A stretch of DNA of 64,000 nucleotides from Welwitschia mirabilis (lineage: Eukaryota > Gnetophyta > Gnetopsida > Welwitschiales): NCBI GenBank assembly GCA_051453625.1, contig JBOZIK010000001.1, positions 150,599,690-150,663,689 on the forward strand, read 5' to 3'. The notes below the pieces were generated by a model. That model was not told the origin of the DNA, searched no databases, and saw only the letters and a list, made by a program, of their open reading frames with translations. A program made the translations under genes and the position numbers. Below are positions 34,900-46,195 of this stretch, piece by piece (within the stretch, counting starts at the first letter, position 1; every line of letters starts with the position of its first letter).

Positions 34900-35420
34900 G
34901 CCCCTCTTTTCTTAAGTGGATAGTGCTATAAAAATAGAGTTGGCCTAATTTCTTCCTCCATACTTAAATCATTATTTAAATCTTTTTTGGCCTATTAAAA
35001 ATCTTATTAAAAACTATTTACTTGCAAAATGACATCGCATCAAACCAATTCTTGTATCTATAATATAGTGGGCTACTACACATAAATCTCTACTTAAAAG
35101 TTAAGGATATCTGCTGTGGTGCTTAACTTCTAAAACTATAACATCAATGGGGTAGAAGGCTTTTTTTAATTAAATGACCAAATCCTTAATCATATCTAAT
35201 GATTTCTTCCTAGAATTATTAGCTAGCTCTAAGATAATCCATGTAGGTTCTACTCTTTTTTCTAAATTAATTCTCTGACAAATTTACAAGGGCATGATAT
35301 TGACACTATCTCTAATATCTATCAAGGCTTTATTAATCTAATAGTTTCTTTCTAAAGTGATACTCATAGTTGTCACCCTTGGATCTCTAAACTTTGGATA
35401 TTTTTGGCAAACTAAGTTGC
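34900..35420 (-). pseudogene. G3 protease region
   Basis: Collinear with the G1 protease at 18725-19110. The minus strand keeps an IMPL(R/V)N(I/L)-like active-site flank near 35300 and the repeat of the R-I-x-K-D-L-V segment near 35190. Heavily interrupted; identified mainly by synteny. Confidence 0.6.
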
Positions 35421-36229
35421 TAATAGATTGAGATAAGAAGACTTTGCTAGAGGTGGTTCATTTTTGCTTTCCTCTAATCAAGTCTTTTTGTAGTTTTAAA
35501 TACTTTGGGTTTTCTTGTAAAAGTTTCCAAAATGGTAATTTAATACTCACATTTTGCATTAAGACTTTAAAATGATCATTAAAAATAAGGTTTATATTAA
35601 GCCTATCAAGCCATGGGATAGCAATTTTATTTTGTGAATATTTTTTCTTTTTGTTGTTTAATGGAGAAGAGAAATACTAGTTTTCTAAGATTTCTATGTC
35701 CTCTTCTTTATCATTTTTGTTACTTTATGATGTTAAAGCCTCATGAGTTAGAGGAGTTATGTCATGTTCTCTTCTTATTACCACCTTATAATCTTTCTAA
35801 TTTCATTTAGATTTAATAAAGATTAAGTGGCAAAAGATCCTTGTGGTCTTTGGTTGGCAAGCATAGTTTGTTGTAGGATGTTCATAAGGTTTTCAATGTT
35901 GATGTTTGTCTTTTTAATGTTTAAGTTAGTTTTTAATTATGATTTTTTAACTTCTCAATGGAATTTCTAAGAGGATCACTATAGTTTTGGGAGTTGGATA
36001 AGCTTTTTAAGTTATTTGAGTTATTATGTTCTCAAATCTCTTCTTAAAAGGTTGGAAATTAGGATGGCTTAATTGAAAATTTTTGAAGTTTAGTTGTTCA
36101 CTCATCCTAGGTTAAAATTTGTTATGATTTTGAACTTGTTTTTGATTTTGGTTTTGGTTGTAGTTTGAAGACCTCTAGTTGAAAGCACATACTTCCTCAT
36201 AAATTCTCTCTTTGTAATTTGAAAGCAAA

Positions 36230-37177
36230 GGACATTCTTTGGTGATGTGATAATTATCTTCATATAAATCATAGGTAGGAATTACAACTTCACTCTTCTC
36301 AGTTACCATCTTAGCATCAAGAATCATTTGTGTGTATTTTTCTAAGGTGAAAGTGAAATCTTTTATGACATTGGTTGGCTATTTTCACTTCTTATTTCAT
36401 TTTTCTCATATTTTACCCCATTTAGATCTTTAATGATTTGGTCTACTATTTTATTTTCTCTAGGTGAGGGTTTAGGTCTTTTTTACTTACTTTTATCAAA
36501 TCTTCCAACATTTTCCAATCATTGGTTCAACAAGTTACCTCCACACCAAAAATCTACAAGTTGCTTTGTGTGACCATTCAATCCACTATAAAAGTAGTCA
36601 ACAAGTTATACATGTGAAAAGGCATCTACAAGATTCAAATGTAAAGCAACAAAGAATCTCTCATAGGCAAAGGCATAGTCTTCATTAGGCATTTGTTATA
36701 AGTTAGTAACTTCTTTCTTATGTTTTCATGTAGTGGTTTCACTCATAAATTTCTTGATAAATGCTTCCTGAACTTGACTCTAAGATTTTAAACTTTTATG
36801 AGGAATTGTTCTAAGCCATAGTTTTGCTTTATCTTTTAAAGTGATAAGAAATATGACCATGTATGTTCTATCACTTATGCATTTTTTTATCATTTTCAGA
36901 ATTGAGGATTAATTGTTCTATGTTGATAATGTATTGTAAAGGATCTTCATCTGGTTCATTACTAAAGGTAGGATATGCATTTAGGTTATATAGTTTAACA
37001 TCATCATTATAAGGTAAGTCCAATGGGGTTTAGATTTCATGTTTTTTGTTTACTATGCGATCTCTAAGAATGACATGGACATTGGTATGAGTAGGAGTGG
37101 TTATAGTGGTTCCAATGACAAGAAGTGAATGTGGTAAGATAAGTTGCTTTTGCTTTTGAGATGAGGTAGACATGGTT
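36230..37177 (-). pseudogene. G3 gag remnant with zinc-knuckle trace
   Basis: An ATG at 37171-37177 (minus) opens MSTSSQKQKQLILPHSLLVI. The frame then gives IVNKKHEI, DDVKLYNLNAYPTFSNE and PLQYIINIEQLI, the retrotrans_gag N-terminal half. The knuckle near 36285-36240 reads CYDLYEDNYHITKECPLLSN (C-x-D/2-x...H-x4-C, second Cys changed to Tyr/Leu). CAFN and an Asn/Gln-rich tail follow. Stops are frequent between 36850 and 36400. Confidence 0.8.
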
Positions 37178-37856
37178 GGAAATGAAAACTTTCATCTAAA
37201 AAATCATTTCAAAAATTTTCTGTAGCAAAATCAAACTCTATAGAAATGAAAGTAGATAGTGTAGGAAATTCTCAATCTTGCATACCTTTACTATGTTTAC
37301 CTGAGTTAGTTTTTAGCTCTATCAAACCTTCTCAAATATTTTTAGCAATAAAAAGATGTTCTCTCTAGTATTTTTCTTTCTTATTAGATTTTACCATATA
37401 TGATCTATATCAGATGAATAGTATTGTCCCGATAGTCATTTGTACAATATTCTAGATGACAGAAATATAAAAACCACAAAAAAGAAAAAAGGAAAAAATA
37501 AAAATGAAATAACTGACAGACATAGAAAACTCTGAAAATAGACTGTCATCCACCTGAGTCGTTTGGATGATAGAGAGGATGAAAGAAAAAACCCTAAAAA
37601 CCTTTTGATGAAAAACTAAAATAAAAAACTCATAGCATAGAGATCATCATGATCACACATTGTCTGGACAATGAAGTGGACAACTAACTTTTTATTATAG
37701 AATAAAATGAAATCTTTATTTGAAAAATATAAAAACTGACACTGCAAAAAGGAAAAAACTATACTACTGCAAATACTGGTACAATTCTACTGCAAGCAAG
37801 CACCTAAATTAAAATACTCATCATAGCAATGATTACTTTTAAACTCCAAGCAACCT

Positions 37857-37874
37857 TCCCTAGTAACAATGCCA
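37857..37874 (-). other. G3 primer-binding site (tRNA-Asp type)
   Basis: The minus strand reads TGGCATTGTTACTAGGGA, three bases from the LTR start at 37878. It is a decayed TGGCGCCGTTGCCGGGGA. Confidence 0.75.
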
Positions 37875-37877
37875 AGA

Positions 37878-38975
37878 TGTTGTTGTGCATATTTATGCAA
37901 TGTTTATATCCTAAGTAGAATCCTTTTAATCACAAATATAATGCACAAACACAACACACTAATATAGATGGGAGTGACCTGAATGTTGTAATCCATTGAA
38001 GGAGAAAGTAGGAAATAAGAGAGTTTCTTTCATAAATAAATACTTACATACTAATCTATAGAAATAAATTATAATGCATAAAAGTAAAATATAACACACT
38101 CATGAAAAGCTAATCTAGGAAAAGGAAACAATAATGCACTTAACCTAAACTAACCAAGCACAACCTTGACAAAGATTACTCTCATAACCTATATCAATAA
38201 AGAAACTATCACTAGATTAAAAGCAACATAAGCTTTGAGGGTGAGAATCAATCACACATTAAAATTAGAAAAAGAAGTATTTTGTATTAATTGCAAACCA
38301 CATCTGTGTTATAAAGTAGCCACACATCAATGGAGAAAATATCACCCAATACCAAGGAAAACATCTCTCTATAATTATAAGGATGGATTTTCAACCCTTT
38401 GATCTTCCACCATAAGAATTTTAGGTGCAAACGAGGATAAGCAGGAGTCAAGGATAAGATCACTATTTATTGACTTAAGCACACAATAACACCAACAAAA
38501 GGGCATGGATAAACTATAATGGTCATGCAAGTAGAAACGAAAAACACATGTAATAGAAGTTAGGAGAATGTTTACTACAGGCATTACAACAATGTCATGC
38601 GGCTGGTTGTCTAGAAGATAGAAGAAATGATGCCACCTCATAATTAATCCACATCAGCTACCAAGTTGATTATAGTTAACATCCCTATTGGTACTATGCT
38701 CAGTTGTCCAACAGTCATCCAGACAATTAGGTGGATAATGGTCTTTGTCAATTCTTTAATCAGTGCATCAACCTCAATGTTTTATAGGAAGTTATCTCAG
38801 AAATGTAAAGTATCTAGAATAGCTCAAAATGCTAGAAATCATTATGGATATTGTATTTTTTTGTCCTTTTCATCTCAGCTTTCCATTATCACAAAAATCA
38901 AGCATTTACTTATCTATTAACCTACAAAAACACTCAAAAAATGTTATGAAATATGTGTAAGTTGGTATCGCAACA
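37878..38975 (-). repeat. G3 5' LTR (1098 bp)
   Basis: TG at 37878 and CA at 38974-38975, then CTCCT. Shorter than the G2/G4 LTRs but shares their start layout and the GTC...GATGA-type motif (near 38595 and 38705). Confidence 0.9.
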
Positions 38976-38980
38976 CTCCT

Positions 38981-41100
38981 CGTTGATTATCTTTTTTGAA
39001 TACCTATCCTGTCACCTTTTTAGTTACATCATGTACCTGTTACCTTGCATATTTATTTTAGCCCCTTCATCATTTATAAGTACATTTATGCTTTTATTAA
39101 CTTAGATCTTTTTAAAGTTGGTTTCTATAACCTTTTGTGTTAATAATTTTCCTTTAATGCTCTCCATTTTTTAGTAAAATTAGATAATAGTTTCTTATAT
39201 CTAATCAATCTATGAGATTACGTGATGATTTTATTATTTAAAATAAGCATACTGATAAAAAAATTGTTGTCTAAAAAGCTATGCATTATTAAACTAAAAG
39301 ATCATATCCATATAAATAATGAATTTGACATCTATCTAAATTCTAAACAAAAAAATAATAAACAATAAAAGTCTACATTATTATATAGTAGCTATAACTT
39401 CCACTTCTAATTAAAATATTATGAATGATAATTAACCTTAATGTGAAAGCATCTAACATCATATCTTTTCTTTTTAATATTTCTTCTAACATAACTCATG
39501 AATGATAAAAATTCATGTGGTAAACTATTTTCTTGTAAATTTTACTTTCTTGTTTGTAAAAATACTCTTGAATAAAGGAAAATATACTTGTAGGGCTTTT
39601 AAGGCATCAATTTTTAACAACTATTTAGAAAATCTAGAGAAATACATAATATTTGGTCACTTACTTATGTAGAAAATGTGCCTTCCTTGCTATCAATTTC
39701 ATACATGTTCTAGTAGAATTATCTAATCATTTTTCTAGAATGCTCTATGTGGGATCAAATGGTTTATACCATTCTAAATCCTCAAATGATTTCTTAATCT
39801 ATGCCTTTCTATTTTCTTTAAAGCCCATAGTTTTTTTTACTATGATATTGATAGATTTCTAAGTTGACTATTTGTTTATTATGTTGAATTTTATGGATGG
39901 AGGTTCATAGTGGCTCTCTTAGACTCCTCCCTTACCCTTTTTTATCCTTTTTACTCTTTTGAAGCCTTCTATGCTTTTTCTTATTTTCATTTTGATTACA
40001 ATACTAAATAAAATAACAAACAAAAAATAAAAAGTGAATATTAATAGAGAATCGAAATAAAAGATGCCTTAATCTAAAGAGGGATATCTTATTTCTACTT
40101 TGAATCTTTAATATAAGAATTAGAAAGCTACAGAAAGAAATATTTTTCACTTGTAAGACTATAAAATGATAGATTTGATGGAGGGTTTTATTAAAATAGA
40201 GATGTCTAATCCAACTTTTCATTTTCATGTTTGCATAATTTCTAGACATATATGACATTCATAAACATCTAAAACAACATTAGTAAATGTCTAGGGATTA
40301 AAAATCCATTTACATCAATTTAGCTAAAACTTGTGCAACCTTGGTAGTAGACATCTAGAAATTGTGAACGTATCTTTGGAATGTAGAGACATCTACCTAA
40401 AGAAAAGACATCTACATAAAACATTTCATTGTAAATGTAGATATATGGAGTTACATGATAATAATTATTCTAAATAGGAATTAAGATGAAATGTAAGTTT
40501 ATGTAGTATATGTTTATAACTTTGAAAGACATTTATCACATGCATAGAATTCTACTACTATCAACATAAAAATTCAATAAACAAGTACAATAATACCACA
40601 TGCAAACTTAGCCTAAACTAATGCAAGACAACTCCACTAAGGTAAAATATTGTAATATAAAATATTAGAGTTGATAGAAGAGATTATACCTTCATCTTAT
40701 CATTTGGAAATTTTTTATTCTCTGACTCTCGTTACATGAATATCTCTTTTTTCATTTATCTCAACTAGTCTTAATCTTTATCATCATATGTAAATCCTTT
40801 AGGTTCCACTCCAAATATGTAGGTAGCATTTCCATGGTGTCCTTTTACCACTTTCCTAGTCTTTACTTCACTGCATGGGCTTCCAAAGATGTCTCTTAAA
40901 GAGAGTGTTGTTTCTACCCATCTTTTATTTTAAGATATTGGTAATCTTTATTTATTATTTATTTTTATGTTATTGATTGAATTAGGTTCTTTCTTTAAAC
41001 TGAATTACTTTCTTTTAGCTTCTTATTTTTGGCCCTTCTGCACAGATGAAGAGTTTTACAAATCAGTTTCATCTATTCTTACATTAATGGTTTCTTTTAT
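38981..41100 (-). other. Cop2 interior, mostly unrecognised; inverted LTR-like piece
   Basis: About 75% A+T with no convincing protein motif. Around 40340-40440 the units AGACATCTA recur (near 40353, 40388 and 40408). These are the reverse complement of the TAGATGTCT units of the Cop2 LTR, so this may be a fragment of a related LTR in the opposite orientation. The copia RT expected here was not found. Confidence 0.45.
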
Positions 41101-41102
41101 AG

Positions 41103-41830
41103 TTAAAGTATGGTTGTTAAATACTCTATACATTTCCTTTTAAGTATATAATAATCTAGAAATATACCTTTATCATCTTTAGTACTAAACTTTCTTAATA
41201 GGACCTTTTCATTTAAAATAAAGCATTTGGATTTAAAGACATAAAAATAACCTACAGATTGTTTCTTATCATACCATAGCTCATAAGGAATTTGATCTGC
41301 AAATGGTCTTACCAATACTTGATTCAATATATAGCATGTGATATTCATTACTTTAGCATAGAAGCTACCTCTTGATCATGTATCATTGTCATAATCATGA
41401 TATTTAGCTATCTAACTTTTCATTATACTGCTACATTTTATTGTGGTATACTTGGTGCAAACAACTAATGATGAATTCCATGTTGCTCATGGAACTCCCT
41501 AAAATATGTGTTCTTGAAATTTCTACTATTACTTCTTTTGATGACCTTGATATGATATTCTTTTTTGTTCTACAACCATCATTTGCTTTTTCTTTTAGTA
41601 AGCAACACAAACTTATTGATCAAACTTCTTGAATTCAAGGATTTCTCTTGCTACTTGCTAGGTGGAAAAGGTTTGAATCAATTTCATGTTTACATGACTA
41701 AGTTTCTTGTGTTAAGTCTTCACATCACCTATACTGCTAGTAAAATACTTCTTTTTTTGTTAGTTTTACCAAGATTGGTGACATACATTGGGAATTCTTT
41801 GACTAGCAAATAATATTTTATTACAAGAAT
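41103..41830 (-). pseudogene. Cop2 integrase remnant
   Basis: The minus strand keeps the core's last part near 41500-41440 (EFHEQHGIHH, then A-P-x-x-P-Q-x-N, from the usual H-G-I-x-x-x-x-S-A-P-Y-T-P-Q-Q-N-G). A clean 41348-41103 frame follows (ILNQVLVRPFADQIPYELWY, then YFYVFKSKCFILNEK and GIFLDY), which is the C-terminal region of copia integrase. The catalytic Glu after N-G-V-A falls in a stop-containing stretch, and part of the core between 41720 and 41560 seems deleted. Confidence 0.85.
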
Positions 41831-42949
41831 GACCTTTCATAATACAACTATCCTTGGAACATGTTACATCAAAATTAGAAATATATAATAGACTTACACT
41901 CAGTAAATTATGTTCTAGACTAAGCACATAGAAAACATCGTTTATCTTTGGAGGTTGCTACCTCTGATTATGCCTATACTTATGATTAATACTTTGGTAT
42001 TATTCCCAAATGATGTTACTTCATGATCTTACTCAACCAAATTATTGAATAGTGATTTGTTACCTATTATATGTCTAAATCACTCATTGTTAATGTACCA
42101 AAAGTTCTTCTTTATAACTTGGAATTCTATCTAATAAAAGCATTGTTGTTTTCCTTTGGGATCCACTTCTTCTTGATTTTTTCTTACACACACTTGTTTT
42201 CCTATTTCTTGGGCTTCTTGTTATGATTAATTAAGTTATATTTTACAAAGTAATGTAAAAACATTTTTATAATATTTCTTTTCATTAAAAATTAAATAGA
42301 TAATATTGTTTGAATGTAATAAGTTTTCATTCTTTGGTTTATACTTCCAACATGTGTAAAGGTTCTAGAAATCATTTGAGGTTGACTTGTTGAAGTGCTA
42401 TTCTTGCCTAGGACACTTTTGTCATTAGGCCTTCTACCTTCACCAAGCATGATACTTAGCCTTCTCTTTTCTTAGGTGTATCACTTGTTAATGTATCTAG
42501 CATCCTATAATTCTTGTTTCACTTTCTTTAATTCAATAATTACTTTACCTATCTTATTCTTAAGAGAAATATTCTCATTTATTATCTTAGAATAAGAACT
42601 CTTTTCTTATTTAGAGGCAAACTCACATTTGTGAAGCATCTTTTTTATTTTGGTGCATACATTTTTCATATTAATAAGTTATTTTGAAAGTAAGTTATAC
42701 CTTTCTTAGAGAGTGAGTTCACTTTCTCCATTACCCACATTATCAAGGTTTTCAAAAGTTTGGGAGTTCATGTCTTCAGTGTTATGATTGATTGCCAAGA
42801 ATGATGGATGGTGCTTCTTTTATCATCTAAGACTTCTTCCTTTGTAACCTCTTTGTCATCATCCCAACTATTATAGAAGGTCATCTTCTTTCTATAATCT
42901 TTCTTTTACATCTTACCTTGCATTAGGTTAGTATTTAGGCATTCCAAGG

Positions 42950-43521
42950 TAAGGTGATATCTACCCCTAGAATTCCAATATTCTATATTTGCAAAAACAT
43001 TTTTAGAAGCCCAAAGATTCTCATCTTTATTTTTACCTTCACTTAGTATACCTAATACACTTGATTGCTCTGGCCTTCTTTATTTATTTTGGAAAGTAAG
43101 CATTTTACTCTTTCAAAGGTTAATGCTAGCTCATCTTTATCATCTTTTTATGACTCACCATTTGAAGTGGCCATAGGATTTCCTTTGCTATGATGCCTTG
43201 AAGTGTCATTGTCTTTAAGTGCTATGAGATTTTTTTTCTAATGACCCCCTATTTTATTACATTTATTTCATAAGTTGTTAAGGCACTCTAAAATTCCTCA
43301 AACTTCATTATAGAAAAATTCATTAATTTCTCAATGACAGTGGTCTTTGGCTTGTAAACTAATGTAAGAGGTCTTACAACCTTTTGGATCACTTTCTCTT
43401 CTAGTAGATCTCCACTAATTCCATAGATTCCATTCATAATATTGCTTGCTTTGGTAACGCATTTATGTATTTTTTCATCCTTATTCCTTTTGAGATTCTG
43501 ACATTGGCTTGACAACACCAA
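42950..43521 (-). pseudogene. Cop2 gag remnant
   Basis: The minus-strand frame at 43521-43288 contains IHKCVTKASNIMNGIYGISG and VIQKVVRPLTLVYKPKTTVI, matching the UBN2-type copia gag (…V-x-K-I-L-R-S-L-P-x-x-Y…). Downstream (43260-43220) a C-N-K...G-G-H trace of the zinc knuckle is visible. Upstream and downstream frames are broken. Confidence 0.75.
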
Positions 43522-43931
43522 GAACTTAAATTACTTGATTATTCATGTGCCTTAATAAGTGCCTTTTAGGACATCCCGTACTTCCTTTGCACTCATGCAT
43601 CCTACTAGTCTAGTAAACACTTCGATTGATATAGCACAGTATAAGGCATTCTTTCCCTTAGCATTGAACATGTGTTCTTTCCTCTTTAAATTTAACCAAG
43701 CCTCCTTATCCTTTAGTTTGGTAATGCATATACCTATAGTTGTGTTTGTTTTAATTGTTCTTATGTATTTGTCTACTATGGCTTACCATACTCTAAACTC
43801 AAGAGATTGTAAGTAGACTATCATCTTCATCTTTTAATAGGCAGAGCTAGTCCCATTGAAAAGTGAAGTCCTAAGGGGTAAAAATCTCTTCATTGTAATT
43901 CATTAAAGGTTTTTCATGCCTTTTTATAAGT

Positions 43932-43946
43932 ACACGCTTTAATACT
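43932..43946 (-). other. Cop2 primer-binding site
   Basis: The minus strand reads AGTAGTATTAAAGCG beside the 5' LTR; the expected copia site is TGGTATCAGAGC. Confidence 0.6.
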
Positions 43947-44040
43947 ACTTGTGGATCATTGAACTCAGAGGCAAAGGTGAATGAACTTCTTTTAAAAAAA
44001 TCCTAATAACAAGATTCAATAAAAAAAAACCTACTTATTG

Positions 44041-44766
44041 TGAGGACAATCTCATTAAACTTGGCCTGATAACAAACCCTACCTGCACTTTTTGTAGCTA
44101 TCCATCTGAATCTAGAGAATACCTCTTTTCCTTTGCCCCTTGTTCAGAGAATTTTGGATCAGAGTTGTCCTTTTTCTGAAGTTTACCTCCTGGCAAGAAG
44201 TGCTTCAATGGGCTGAAACCCATCTGAAGACCAGAACTATATGCTCTTCCATAATAAGAGCGGCCTTCATCACGATAACCTACTGTATCTGGAGGCAGAG
44301 ATAGATCTGAGTAGCAGGATATCAAGCCCTATTTTTCCTGTCTCCTGCACTTCTGTTCTCCCAGCACAATCTTCATCTTAGCCCACAGAAGAATGCTAAC
44401 GGTTCTGGTGAGGCATTGATGCCTCTTCAGTGTTGAGTACGATGCTGAGCTGTAAGCGTGATGATTAGCCTGGAGGATCAAAAGTGCTATGTTATAGGAA
44501 GCAGGGAAGGGAAGAATGCCTCTCCCAAAGTGTGGATGAACAAGAGGTGACCAAAGTAAAGGCCTGCGCCCTGTGATAAACTCATATTAGGCCATTGCCT
44601 TCCTCCCCAACTCGCTATCTTCTATGAAGTTATTGTTTTTAGCGTTCTCCTCAAACCAGTCTTCAGATTAGGACCTAGCATCTAGCCTCCTCTTGTTGTC
44701 TTCTCTAGTCTGTCTCAAGGGTCTCTACTTTTCTTTTCAAACTCAGTAATGAATCAATTCTTTGCC
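44041..44766 (-). pseudogene. Captured cellular-looking fragment inside Cop2 LTR
   Basis: The insert is flanked by imperfect 18-bp repeats (44023-44040 and 44767-44784: AAAAAAACCTA(C/G)TTATTG) and is absent from the partner LTR. Its base composition is clearly more GC-rich than its surroundings. On the minus strand 44325-44098 is open: LPPDTVGYRDEGRSYYGRAY, SSGLQMGFSPLKHFLPGGK, then LDSDG and a stop. An upstream segment (FITGRRPLLWSPLVHP near 44590) is also protein-like in another frame. I do not recognise the gene. A possible acceptor (CTGCTACTCAG, near 44310) and donor (CAGGTAGGG, near 44080) would fit a genomic exon. No poly(A) is seen. Confidence 0.5.
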
Positions 44767-45490
44767 AAAAAAACCTAGTTATTGCAAGAAATTAAAATTT
44801 GCAAAATGAAAAATCTTACCAAAATAACGTGATTCCCTTATTGGGGTAGTCCACATGCAAAGCATTAAATCTTACACACCTCCAAATCGTATTGCTTTCT
44901 CAAAATGTGTGTTTTCAGGTTTACCACCAATCATACAAGTCTTTTATTATAATAAGTTACTCCTTACAAGGTAGCCAACTTAGCCCATTAGGGTTCTCCT
45001 ATGATTTCAAGCTCACAACTAACCTTACAATCAAGATGTCTTTCCTTAGAGCACAAGTGCCACACAAGCCATAATTACAACTTTAGAATCCTTAATAGGA
45101 CCTAACAACATAGAGCCTCTTAAAAGCCAAAATGAAATATGGAGATAGCAAAGATTCTATGATAATTAGGTTTCCACTTTTATAAGACAATAAATGGCAG
45201 AACTAGCAACCTACACCAATGATATGCAAGAAGTTCTATGACAAAGAAATGCTTGATTGTGAAGAAAAAGAAGAAGTAAAATGATATTACAGATTATATC
45301 TATTTTTCTCTTCAAAGTACAATAGCAGTAGTGTTTCTTCTTGAAGAGCAATGAGGACTTTAATTCCTTTACACAATTTCATATCTTAGTTGTAAGAGTT
45401 TCTTTAGATTTATCATTGTATCAGAATCATGCAGTCAAGCCTTCACCAAAGATGACGTCTCTAATCTATTCCAAAGGATGATTAAAGGGC

Positions 45491-45499
45491 TATATAATA
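45491..45499 (-). promoter_or_regulatory. TATA-like box of Cop2 LTR
   Basis: The minus strand reads TATTATATA. The 3' LTR keeps the equivalent sequence near 25046-25055. Confidence 0.55.
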
Positions 45500-45754
45500 C
45501 TAGTTGATCATTGCATCTACTGATTGGCTTATTGTATCTTTTAATTCACATTCATTCTCTATCTGTTGTGTCCTCTTGTTTTTTATTTTCCCTTTGTATT
45601 TGATTGTTCTTTTAGGGCTTCCTTCAAGGACCACTTGTAACTGGCTTGGGCAACATCCAAATGGCTAGGTTCAATGTGCAAATAGCTTGGGTGGAACTCA
45701 AATGGCTAGGTTTAATGCTTACAGTGGCTATTTTATTCTTCTAACATGATGCAT

Positions 45755-46075
45755 TATAAATGTCTTCAAAAATTGTAAACGTCTTCAAGAAGTGCAAATG
45801 TCTTCTCCAAGTATAGATGTCTTTAGTCTATGGCCATTTCTTGATTCTATGTAAATGTCTTCTAGTCTTGTGGATGTCTTTAGTTTGTGTAAATGTCTTC
45901 AGTTTGTGTAAATGTCTTCAGTATGTACTAGATCCCTACCACTACTTTACTTTAGCCAAGACATCTTTTCTTTTGATGGTCGTCATTTGTAAAGTTTTTG
46001 CAAGTCAGTCAAGACATTTTCAATTTTTGTAGATGTCTTCAGCTAATGTAGGTGTCTTCAAATAACTTGGATGAT
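45755..46075 (-). repeat. Array of (T)GTAAATGTCTTCA units in Cop2 U3
   Basis: About ten close variants of ATGTCTT(C/T)A at short spacing (for example 45758, 45779, 45798, 45816, 45856, 45875, 45893, 45911, 46033, 46051). Related but more decayed units fill 25285-25650 of the 3' LTR. Confidence 0.7.
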
Positions 46076-46195
46076 GTTCCGTTTCTTTGAGCCCTACACA
46101 CATACAACATTGGATTGGCCAAGTTTTCCATCTCAAAACAAGGTAAGTCAATACAAACAGCATAATCATATATAAATAATTATTAAATAATAGAG

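Larger units (their letters stand above)
26796..38975 (-). mobile_element. G3: fullest Ty3/gypsy (Athila/Tat-like) copy, 12.2 kb
   Basis: Complete structure: LTRs 26796-27888 and 37878-38975, CTCCT target duplications, tRNA-Asp-type primer site (37857-37874), gag, protease, RT, RNase H, integrase, then an extra ORF (29440-28480) and a long non-coding region before the purine tract (27889-27905). The order PR-RT-RH-IN defines Ty3/gypsy. The primer type and an ORF after integrase point to the Athila/Tat group. All genes carry stops, and RT has lost the catalytic Asp pair. Confidence 0.9.
24148..46155 (-). mobile_element. Cop2: Ty1/copia element (contains nested G3)
   Basis: Minus-strand copia element with a 3' LTR at 24148-25740 and a 5' LTR at 43950-46155, a primer site at about 43932-43946, gag (43521-42950), integrase (41830-41103) and a purine tract at 25741-25756. 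G3 is inserted between integrase and 3' LTR (CTCCT duplications). RT and RNase H were not recognised in the remaining 38981-41100 and 25757-26790 pieces. Frames are stop-ridden. I did not find a clean target duplication at the outer ends. Confidence 0.75.
43950..46155 (-). repeat. Cop2 5' LTR with internal insertion
   Basis: Low end TGTGGATCATTG at 43950; high end TCAATACA near 46155. It is longer than the 3' LTR because of the insert at 44041-44766. It holds a TATA-like box (45491-45499) and an ATGTCTTCA array (45755-46075). Confidence 0.75.

Noticed and set aside
45755-46075. Could the ATGTCTTCA array be a CRISPR or satellite?
   Set aside because: Units are too short, unevenly spaced and part of an LTR; no spacers or CRISPR genes, and the genome is a plant nuclear one.
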